Positions 55,500 through 64,000 of a DNA stretch of 64,000 nt are shown here, one piece after another. The notes beneath the pieces were generated by a model. It ran no database searches. It saw only the letters and a list, made by a program, of their open reading frames with translations, and was not told the DNA's origin. The stretch comes from Macrothele yani. Its lineage: Eukaryota > Arthropoda > Arachnida > Araneae > Macrothelidae. Positions within the stretch are counted from its first letter, which is position 1. The number at the start of each line of letters is the position of its first letter. The position numbers were made by a program, and so were the translations under genes. The stretch lies in the NCBI GenBank assembly GCA_039090855.1, contig CM077024.1, forward strand, positions 64,999,594-65,063,593, in the 5' to 3' direction.

Positions 55500-56421
55500 T
55501 GTTTCGAGGGTATACAGCGAGTGGTGCACAAACAACAAAACAAGAAGTCAGCGGCCTTGCTGTCTGAGGGTGCAATGCCCGGGGAGTAAGCCGAGTGCAG
55601 TAAAACCTCCCAGTGTAACTGTTCAAGGGTTGCTTTCGTGGTGGCACTGACATGTGGTCTGGCATTATCGTGTAACAGGATGACTGGGTGGCGTCCTTTA
55701 CCTGTTCATGGGCGTTTTTGCTCGATTGCGGCTTTCAGTTTCATCAACTGATCGCTATATCCTTGAGCAGTGATTGTTTCGCCCGGTTTCAACAGTTCGA
55801 AGCATAGCACTCCATGCATATCCCACCATACACACAACAGCACCTTTTTCCCGTGGATATCCTGTTTTGCAGTGGATGTTGATGGCTGGCCTGGGTCGAC
55901 CCAGGATCACTTGCGTACGGGATTGTCGTAATAGACCCATTTTTCATGCCCGGTGACAACCTTCCACAAGAAATTCTTCCCTTGAAGCCTCTTCAGCAAC
56001 GATATGCAGATGCCCAATCGTTCCACAAGAAATTCTTCCCTTGAAGCCTCTTCAGCAACGATATGCAGATGCCCAATCGTTGACCAATATTACGTTCCGT
56101 TAAAATATGCGGAATCCACTTACCAATCTTCTGGATCTTCTCCAATGCATGTAGACGCCGCACCACCGTTGATTGAGCCAATTTCAAACGTTTCGCCAGT
56201 TGCGTGGTCGATTGTGTGGCATTCTCTTGCAACAGCGATTCCAGCACCACGTCTGCGAGTTCCTGCCGTCTACCTCCACGTGGCTTATCTTCCAAACTTA
56301 GGTCACCTTTCTTAAACCTGACAAACCGTTCTCGACATGTCCAATCACTCATAACCGTTTCGCCATGCACCTGGCCTATTGAACCGTATGCTTCACTCGC
56401 ACTTTTTCCTAAATTAAACAT
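55500..56421 (-). mobile_element. mariner element (M6) with decayed transposase
   Basis: The minus-strand gene starts at an ATG at 56421: MFNLGKSASEAYGSIGQVHG, then RFVRFKKGDLSLEDKPRGGR (HTH region) and AKRLKLAQSTVVRRLHALEK, then GKWIPHILTERN. VVTGHEKWVYYDNP has His where the first catalytic Asp of mariners stands (GDEKW). YSPGIAPSD near 55590 replaces YSPD with YSPG. The C-terminus is missing or scrambled. A perfect 59-bp tandem duplication interrupts the middle. TIRs were not identified. Confidence 0.82.
55964..56081. repeat. 59-bp perfect tandem duplication in M6
   Basis: 55964-56022 is identical to 56023-56081 (starting CCACAAGAAATTCTTCCC). Confidence 0.95.
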
Positions 56422-56532
56422 TGTAACGTATACTCTAGATTCACTTTCCTTTTGATTTTTACTATCTCTGGTTATTTTATTTTACTATGTAAATTATCTT
56501 CTTACTGAACGAGATGTTATTTCTCCCGCTGA

Positions 56533-57240
56533 ATGAGATCTGGCAATGAGTGTAAGTCATGACGTGGTGGTAGCCAGTATAAATAGGCGCGTTCAACGAT
56601 ACGTGGAGAGAGCGTTTGTTTATGTGGAGGAGAGCTGTTGTTGTACGAAGAGAGCTGTTGTTGTACGAAGAGAGCTGTTGTTGTACGAAGTGAGCTGTTG
56701 TTTATGTGTCAGAGAGCTGTTGTTGTATAGAGAGAGCGGTTGTTTATGTGCGTGAGAGCTTTGTTTCGTGTGTAAAGAGATCTTCGTTTATGTGAGAGCC
56801 AGAAGTTTACCAAATAAAAGATTGTCTTAGTAAGTACGTCTTTCTCAGTTCATAGTTTTGTCAGATCTCTGTCTGGCTGTTAGGTTAATTTCATTAGTTG
56901 ATTATTATTAACAACCAGCATAAGACTTTATTCATCTTAATTACTACTACAACATTACTAGCAGTTAAAAGCTTGTTCATTATTATTACTACACTACTAG
57001 CAGGAAAGTTTATTCATGATATAATTAACAAACAACAAGCATTAGAAGCATTAGCTTAGAAGAAGCTGAATTCATTATAATTCAGTAGCAGAAGCGATAT
57101 ATTCATTATAACATGAATAACAAACAGTGCCGCAAATGAACTTTATCGACCGCCATGCTTGGCTTCATGTACGAACTGACAGCACGGGTCACCGGCCGGT
57201 AAGACCCGTACAACGCCCGCTAGCAGGGGCGGCGGAAACT
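56533..57240 (+). mobile_element. possible solo LTR or promoter-bearing retroelement remnant
   Basis: TATAAATAGG at about 56577, a transcribed-looking minisatellite, and AATAAAAGA at about 56813 are arranged like an LTR (TATA, then poly(A) signal). Neither a flanking duplication nor a second LTR is seen, and the ends are not defined. Confidence 0.3.
56628..56775. repeat. 20-22-bp minisatellite, GAGAGCTGTTGTTGTACGAA
   Basis: About six to seven units; the first three are nearly identical and later ones are diverged (GTTTATGTG variants). Confidence 0.88.
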
Positions 57241-58263
57241 TTTGCATACCCCTAATATAATAACATATATAAAAATTTTAAATATAATACAAAAATTTTC
57301 TTATGCTCTTATATCGCAAATGAAAATTCCAAGAAATCGGCACATAAAATTGATTACAAATGTAAAAATGTTATACCTTTGCTTTAATTCAGTAATGGAC
57401 CACGGATTATATCATGGGGTGGTGTAAGATATTGAGGATGCTAGTAAGGTAAGGCTATGCTTGATAAAATTCCCTCAAGACTTTGGAAATGGTAACAATG
57501 TCCTCGCCTTACTACAAGCGTGTTTCTGATTATTAAAGAATCATCGCAGTGTTACCTGAAAACATACGGTGTAAGACATTCCCCTGCCATTTGGTTTCAT
57601 CCTCTTTAGATTATTTAGATTAGAAAATAGTAGTAAAAAAAAACAAAAAGTAACTAACCGTTTGGATGCTAGTTTGAGGTTCCTCAATGTTTTTTTAAGG
57701 GGGTCACCGAGTATAAATCCCCAGCGCCAGAAAAAAAACCTTATTATGGGAACAATTTCTAATAACTTGCTATTGTCAAAAATTAGCTAGCAAATATTTT
57801 GTTGTATTGGAAGCACTAACGTCATATTAGCTACCCAGAGGCTTAACCGTACACATGGAAAGTCGGCATCCAGAAGACTGAAATAAAACTGAATAGCCAG
57901 CTTCCAAAATATGATGATGTATTGCAATGATATCATCTCTACTCTGTGGAATTAGGCTTTTATTGCAGTAGTAGTCCTTGTTACCAGTGCTTGAAAAATT
58001 GCCCCTTCAGCGAGGACTGTTTAATGTTTTGTTGAAGGATGATAGAAATTTCAGAGTGAAGTCCATGTGGATGTTTTTTTTTATTAATATTATACCATTT
58101 TCCCTCATTTTCTTAATTTTCCTTTTAATTAATTTCTCCAAATATTCGGCTATAAACGAACACAATTATAAAGGGAGATCGCCCAAAAACCTAGGGGGGG
58201 GGCGTTCATGGAGTTTCGGCCGCGGGGGGGATAAGCACCCCCGAGAAGATACCTGAATACATC
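57241..58263. other. no recognisable feature
   Basis: AT-rich sequence with a G-rich patch near 58190-58230. Confidence 0.4.
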
Positions 58264-59094
58264 ACTGATTGTACGAGGTAGAGACGTGCTTCATTGTGTC
58301 AAGTAACCGCGCAGTACAAAAGCTGTATCGAGAGAACAATTTCAGCAAACACAGCCTACTGCACACGAGCGCTAATGAGTTATAATATTAGACGTCCTCT
58401 TCCTGTACCACTCATCTCTGCTAAAAACCGACACATTCGTTAAAAGTGGGCACGAAAACCAAAACTTGAGGGTTAAAAAGAGGTTTCCAGGTTCGAGCAA
58501 TCAGGTTTTCAGTTAATACACGCCGACGGACGGGCAAAAATATTGCTTCAACAGCACGAATCAATGGATCTCAGCTGCCTAGTGCTAACTGTACAAACTG
58601 GTGGAGGCGGTGTAACGGTCTGGGGTCATTTCCAAGGCAGGCATTGGGTTTCTTAATACCTCTGGAGCAACATTTGAAGGCCATGAGCTATCCTAACATC
58701 ACTGCGGACCACGCACACCCGTAAATGGGCATAGTAACGGCTCAGCGGGATAATGCGCCATTCACAAGACTGAGATGGTTTCATAGTGGTTGCAGAAGCA
58801 CGGCAGGGATTTCAGAGTGCTATAATGGCCCCCTCAGTTCCCAGATCTTATCCCAATTGAACACCTGTGTGATAAGATTGAGACAGCCATTCGCAACAGA
58901 GATCTTCCTTCAGCAAACATTCCGCAATTGACGGACACTCTCACATTCGCTTGGCTGAACATACCTGCAGAACGATATCGGCATCTCGTTGAATCCACGC
59001 TACATTAAATCGAAGCTGCTTCGAAGGCCAATTGCGGCTAGACACGCTGGAGGTAGGAGTTCTTAATAATTTTCCACTTCAGTGTATATTTATT
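58264..59094 (+). mobile_element. Tc1-like element (M7), 5'-truncated
   Basis: The right end CCACTTCAGTG lies next to TA 59095-59096. The transposase is in pieces: RRPLPVPLISAKNRHIR near 58390, a GGGVTVWGHFQ block near 58600-58640, RDNAPFTRLRWF (second Asp region) near 58755, and FPDLIPIEHLCDKIETAI with the catalytic Glu near 58845. It ends RHLVESTLH-stop at about 59010. The TIR resembles the terminus at 7157. The left TIR is absent. Confidence 0.8.
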
Positions 59095-59096
59095 GT

Positions 59097-59577
59097 TACC
59101 TCATTAATATTAGCCCTCTAGATATCCGACAGCGCTAAGTTCTTACGGCATGCGCTATATTATCGATCACACTGTCTCATCTAAATGTTTCGACTCACTC
59201 TATGTAATTAATTAACAATTAACATATTATCGGCAATCATAGCAATTTTATTTTGATATTTCAAAAAAATCGCTCAGAAAGGAGCATTTAAATATGAATT
59301 CACATTTCAATTTTCGGAGGCTAAAAATTGTTTCTAAAATGGCATCGAAAGGAACATACCTGTCTAGTCAACTCCGAAACATACGCGTAAACTCAATCTA
59401 TTTTGGTCGCCTGTTTCTGTAGTGCTTAATCTTACTGCCTTGCGTAATCACAATACCCGTCGTACACTTCAAGTGCACAAGACAGTAATCTTCTATACAG
59501 AGTAAATAGGCTTTCGTTTGATTTACGAATTTTTTTCAACTTACGCCCTGCAGATTCTTTGTTCTGATTCCACTTGA
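59097..59577. other. no recognisable feature
   Basis: AT-rich spacer between two transposon relics. Confidence 0.4.
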
Positions 59578-60824
59578 AGGGTGAGTCAAAAGTTTTTGAG
59601 CTGCACATAATGTTGGATCTCTATTCCTGTGCGAAGTGCGCGCCAACGTCGACTGGGTACCGCGATGACGTGGAGCACACGAGGGTGAAGACGTGCATTT
59701 GGCACGGAGCCATATTGCATTATCAGGTGAGCGGAGGATGGAGGTCGATAAATGTGCTGTTTTGGGTACTCTTTCACCATTTTTGGAAAAAAAGAGTCGA
59801 ACGTGGCAGCAGCAGTGAGAGAAATTTGTCCAGTTGAAGGCAGGGAAACAGTGGACAGCAGCACAGCACGAAAATGGTTCCGTCGTTTACGTTCTCAGGA
59901 TACCAGTTTCGGAGAAAAGCAGAGAGGCAGGACGAATAAAGATCCCCAACACTGGCTTTCTGGTAGAAGCAGTGACAGAGAACCCGGTAGAAATACACGA
60001 TAATTAGCAGATGAGGTGGGATCTTTTCAATCCACCTTCGTTTGTCATCTGTACCAGTATCTCAGGTTCTCCTTCAAGCGTCATCTAATGGTCCCCCATG
60101 CAATGACACCCCATCAGGCGGAACAATGCTATGCATCACAACCTATCGTCCTGTGACTTCAACAGCAATCTGCTATCGAAGCCACAGGACGATAGCTTTT
60201 GGCATCGTATCGTTACAGCTGGTAAAAAGTGAATATTCCTACATTATCTTACCTCTGGGAACCAGTGGCTGAGGCCACGCAAGTAAGCACACCCAGTGTT
60301 TCTATGCATTTTGATGGAATTGTGCACTGGGAACTCGTGCCAGTCGGTCAGGCTGTGGACGAGAACTTCTATGTCGAACAACTGCAGTGGGTCCATGGTG
60401 CTCTGATACAACGCTACTCTGTCCTCACCAATAGAAAGTGGGCGTTGCTATATGTGGATAATGCCCCAAGTCACGCTTCCAGCGTGGTCTACCTGAAACA
60501 ACAGAAATTGGAAGAGGTTGAGAATCTACCTCATCCTCTATACAGTCCGGATCTTTCCCCATCCGACTACCACCTGTTTCTTTCCATGGCTCATTTCCTA
60601 CAAGGAGGGGCACTTCATTTCAGTGGTGGATGTGGAACCTGGCGTCAGAAAGTTGCTGTTCTCGAAACCTGTGGTGTGATACTGCCATGGGATCGTGTCT
60701 CTGGTGGAACGTTGGTAAAGGACTAGAGAAACAACGGCCTGTGTTTTGTAGAAGTGAGCGTGTATGGGTTTCTTTGCGTCATTTAATTTTTTAGCTGCAA
60801 TCGAGACAACCTTCTGACTCCCCT
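59578..60824 (+). mobile_element. mariner element M1, copy c (fullest copy, 1247 bp)
   Basis: The left end GGGTGAGTCAAAAGTTTTTG and the complement of the right end (AACCTTCTGACTCCCC) form a short TIR. Copies a (22.0 kb) and b (31.7 kb) align to it. Confidence 0.85.
59733..60726 (+). pseudogene. M1c transposase, mariner D,D34D type, with stops
   Basis: Starting at MEVDKCAVLG (ATG near 59740), the HTH reads CPVEGRETVDSSTARKWFRR. Stops follow near 60000. The first catalytic Asp region has decayed (KVNIPTLSYLWEPV preceded by a stop, where copy a reads VTGDEEWKF). The C-terminal half is open from 60229: VHWELVPVGQAVDENFYVEQ, ALLYVDNAPSHASSVVYL with the second Asp, and PLYSPDLSPSDYHLF with the third. 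It ends near 60726. Spacing between the last two Asp is about 34-35 residues. Confidence 0.87.
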
Positions 60825-62410
60825 GGTATCAGAATAGACGCTTGATCTATTTTCAACGTTTTACCTTGATTGGTATAAAGGCGCTTTAACTTTAATCGGA
60901 AATCTTAACCACAGAACACGCTTTTTCTTTGTTTCATGCACAATACAACAAAACTATCTACTACGCGGGATGCACTTTAACAATATTGTTCTACAAATTT
61001 ATGAAATAATGTTCATCAGTCTTGGTAATTTTTCTTTCAACTTCAATTTAAGGTGAAGGAAAAACATCAAAGTTGGATGCAAGCCAGTTCTTAAGTGATG
61101 TATAATAGTAAGGGGACGCATTTCATCACTTAAAATAGTATTGTAGAAATGATACTTACAATATTTTTACCATTTGAGCAACAGCTCTCCCATGAGGCAT
61201 CGTCTCCGGGATGTTTATTAAAAAATGAGATGTTTAAACACTCAAGTCTATCCGGAAAATTTCCACGATGCTTACTTACTCTTCTGTGACATTTTTACTC
61301 GTTAAAATCAAGTACTTAAAACTCCAGCATTCTTGAATTACTTTTAAGAGCCTGAGCCGTTTGATATTTACAGCGACACTACTGATTCAGATTTATTTGA
61401 ATCATCTTCACATAAAAGAATTCATTCATAATACAATTTTGTTGCGTAAAGGTTTCACTAATCATCTTATTTCCGGTAACTGAATTCTTCCTTTATCTTC
61501 CTTCTTCTTCTCTTTCTTCACATCCATCCTCACCTACGAACTTTTAGTCATGAATAGTTGCTGGTGTTTTTCGTAATATCCATGCTTCCCATCATCATGA
61601 TCTTCCTCTAACTAAGGTCTTAAAATTCTCCAAAAAATTAACTCTTTTTTGACATTGTTGTACAACAAATAAAAAAAAAGACACATTTCACCTTCATTCT
61701 TTTAAATCAACAAGAACTCCACTACAGTTTTTAATGTAATTATAAAAGATACGCACATGTTTTTTTAGTACTCTATGCTTTACTTATTTCCAATTTCAAG
61801 CCCTGATGTAAAATGGCATGATTTGTGCTTTAAACATGAATTGTGATTGCTGTGTTTTCTCTTCTTGTATGTCGTTCACAGTTGAACCAGTTGAAAAAAC
61901 TGATAAACCTCCCTTTCAAATACTGAAAAGTTCTAATTCAAAATGGCCATTGTAAGAACGGACACATTAACGATGTTAATTCATTTTAATGATGAACATT
62001 AGGTGACTTTTTCTAACGAAAAAAACATCGCAAGTTCCCAAGATGGCGACAGAAAGTTCGCAAATATTCTTCATTATTTTTGTTTGAAGTCGAGAATTAT
62101 AACAAAGGACTTCAGGTTCGCATACCTTAGAAGGGCGAGGCCTTTTTTCAACGAACTGAGGGTATCGTCAAGGACAGGGCGACTTTCACAGTACATTTTT
62201 CATATCGACCTGGCGCATACAAGTCTGAAATGCAGACATACTCTTTTGTATCAATATAACAATGTGCATTGTATTACTATACGGATGTACTCCGGCGGTA
62301 GGATTACTTTCTCAAAAGGAGGCACTCACTAATCGATGACCTAGGGAGAAGCGAGGACACGCAGGGTAAGATTAAAAATCCAGCAGCAAGAAACCCAGCC
62401 ATCGCCTATG
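60825..62410. other. no recognisable feature
   Basis: AT-rich sequence with CT-rich patches (61490-61540). A 109-codon open stretch at 62003-62332 has no motif I recognise. Confidence 0.4.
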
Positions 62411-63060
62411 GGTGTGGCCGATGAAGGGCGCCAAAGGTGGCCCACGTGACCAGAGACGTTTAGCAACATGAACCGGTCAGCGCCGACGTCCTTGCGAGAG
62501 GGGTAGAGCGAAGGGGCAAGCGAGCAGGTAACTCGGAGAGGAGCTGTTCGTCAGTCTGAGTTCAGAAATTGGAGGGAGCAGTCTCCGATAGAAGGAGACG
62601 CGATGCGTTTGCCTTTATTGTGCGGTGGACCCCGGGAGATTCCAGGATTGAGAACTCTCGAAGTTCTCGGGAAGTTAGCGAGCATCTATCCCAGAAGAGA
62701 TAGGTCGCCGCTGCAACAGAATCAAGCCCGTGTCAGGGATTCCGGTAGAGTAGTGGATATTACACTACGGAAATACGGACTTAGTACAGTCTACTGAAAC
62801 ATCGGTTAGAGAAGGTTAGCTAGAAGACTATTCCTTAAGCGTCGACGAGATATAGAGCTACCTAGTATCAAGGAGATTCTAAGTTAGGTCTTCGACGCTG
62901 AGCGAGATTTCTTCAGAATTCGACCATCTTAGCTTACGCGTTCCACGAACCTTGCCAGGTCCAATCCTAGTGAGGCCTAATGTTCAGGAGCGAGTAATGC
63001 GCCGCCAGCAAAATTCTAATTGATGTTGAAATAAATGTTCGTATGTATTTTAACCAAGAG
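62411..63060. other. GC-richer island, possibly an LTR remnant
   Basis: Compositionally distinct from its surroundings (62400-62720 especially). It begins TGTGGCCGATGAAGGGC and contains AATAAATG near 63035, so a retroelement LTR is possible. No partner or duplication was found. Confidence 0.25.
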
Positions 63061-63111
63061 TCCTCTTCAAATTATTATATCTAAAGGTGAATATATTTCT
63101 GTATGATCAGC

Positions 63112-63325
63112 TGTTGTCACTCCGTCTTCCCGGTCCACAGATTTACGTATTAAAGTAGGGAAGGCTTCGTTTATTCGCTCGAACAAAGTAAGAGAGAGAG
63201 AGAGTGTGTGTTTCTGGGAAGCATAAATACCTCTCTGTTGTTGTAAGAGCCCATATAGCGCGGACGCCTTAGATCCTTAAGTAGGAGGCGGCGCTAAGTC
63301 ACATGACGGCTCGTTCGCTCTTACA
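63112..63325 (-). mobile_element. probable solo LTR (214 bp)
   Basis: On the minus strand it begins TGTAAGAGCGAACGAGCC and ends GAGTGACAACA, the TG...CA arrangement of LTRs. It has a TATA-like CGCTATATGG and a poly(A) signal in GAGCGAATAAACGAAGCC at plausible distance. No internal region, primer-binding site or clear target duplication is seen. A (GA)n run (63189-63206) lies inside. Confidence 0.5.
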
Positions 63326-63413
63326 GCCATGAATTTATAATTTATGTGATTTTAATACATGATCAAAAGACTTCACTTTCTGAAACACTATTACACCAAC
63401 AGCAAAAAGGCAA

Positions 63414-63439
63414 AATAAATAAATAAATAAATAAATAAT
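63414..63439. repeat. (AAAT)n microsatellite
   Basis: About six AAAT units. Confidence 0.85.
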
Positions 63440-64000
63440 GTGCTAGCTATTTCTTTTCAGGAAAATATTATTCCGAAAAAAGAAAATGCTTCTGGTATTC
63501 GTCTGATAAGAAGCTTTCCTCTTGGAGCAAAAACGTGAGTAAAATATCCAGTAAGTTTGAAATATACCAACGAATCGAAAAGACTGTCAACATCTGTACT
63601 TGAGTTATTGCATTATTACGAGAACTGCAGAAAATCTATATAAAAATTGTATCTTTCATGTGCTTTTAATGTACTATTTTGCTGCAGGTGGCAAATTACA
63701 TTTGCCAACAAAGCATTTTCAAAATGGAGTTTCGTCTATTGACTTCCACACAGAATATCAAAGTGTTGTGCAGTATTTTTCTCACCATCTCTCGATAAAT
63801 GTAACTTATAGTGACGTCCTTGGGAGAACAAAATATTGGTTTTTCTATAGAATGGACAGAATAAATGCCATTCCTGAAAAGTCGAAAGAAATGGGGTGTT
63901 GTCACTTGCCAAGAAAATCATTAAAGCTACATTAATTATTCATTTCCTAAGTATATTGTGTGCCACTTCATTTAAGCAAAGTTCACATATTACTTCGTGG
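63440..64000. other. no recognisable feature
   Basis: A 111-codon open stretch at 63600-63935 has no recognised motif; chance in AT-rich DNA is likely. Confidence 0.4.

Noticed and set aside
63600..63935. 111-codon ORF near the right edge as a possible exon
   Set aside because: No family match; a possible splice acceptor upstream is too weak to support it.

Overview
This is eukaryotic, almost certainly arthropod, genomic DNA. I lean towards an arachnid such as a spider, from the mix of Tc1/mariner elements, tRNA-derived SINEs and Tx1-like LINEs, but the sequence does not prove it. It is AT-rich, has no bacterial operon structure, and I find no convincing intact host gene. Everything recognisable is a mobile element or the remains of one. 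ORF starts quoted for decayed genes are conventions; several have no ATG.

Layout. 1-4467: Tx1-like LINE (minus), interrupting a Tc1-like element (family 'TcA') whose other half is 4468-4973. 7157-8240: decayed Tc1-like element. 13.0-15.3 kb: SINE, a frameshifted arthropod repeat gene and tandem repeats. 15318-16554: nearly complete TcA copy. 20.3-23.9 kb: three mariner remnants. 25.5 kb: long-TIR MITE. 27455-30124: TcA copy with another Tc1-like element nested inside. 31.7-32.5 kb: mariner fragments. 33.8-34.4 kb: inverted cluster of a second SINE family. 38107-43836: TcA copy carrying a nested Tc1-like element (which itself carries a SINE), a second LINE and another SINE. It abuts a reverse-transcriptase fragment split by a third SINE type. 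45.8-46.9 kb: another Tc1/mariner-like relic. 49675-53945: a 4.3-kb element with ~345-bp terminal inverted repeats around a decayed gene for a predicted FEN1/XPG-like nuclease with a CXC zinc-binding tail. 55.5-60.8 kb: mariner and Tc1-like relics. 63.1 kb: a probable solo LTR.

Main results. (1) Two Tx1-like LINEs of different subfamilies sit at the same site of two different TcA elements, in the segment encoding the conserved motif around the second catalytic Asp of the TcA transposase. One copy has a 14-bp target duplication. Two other TcA copies in the window show the empty site. This suggests a LINE lineage specialised to insert into a Tc1 transposase gene. (2) The long-TIR element at 49.7-53.9 kb may be a DNA transposon class whose only visible protein is a nuclease-like CXC protein rather than a DDE transposase. 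(3) The nested insertions, many with readable target duplications, allow a relative chronology of transposon activity. Essentially all coding copies are inactivated.
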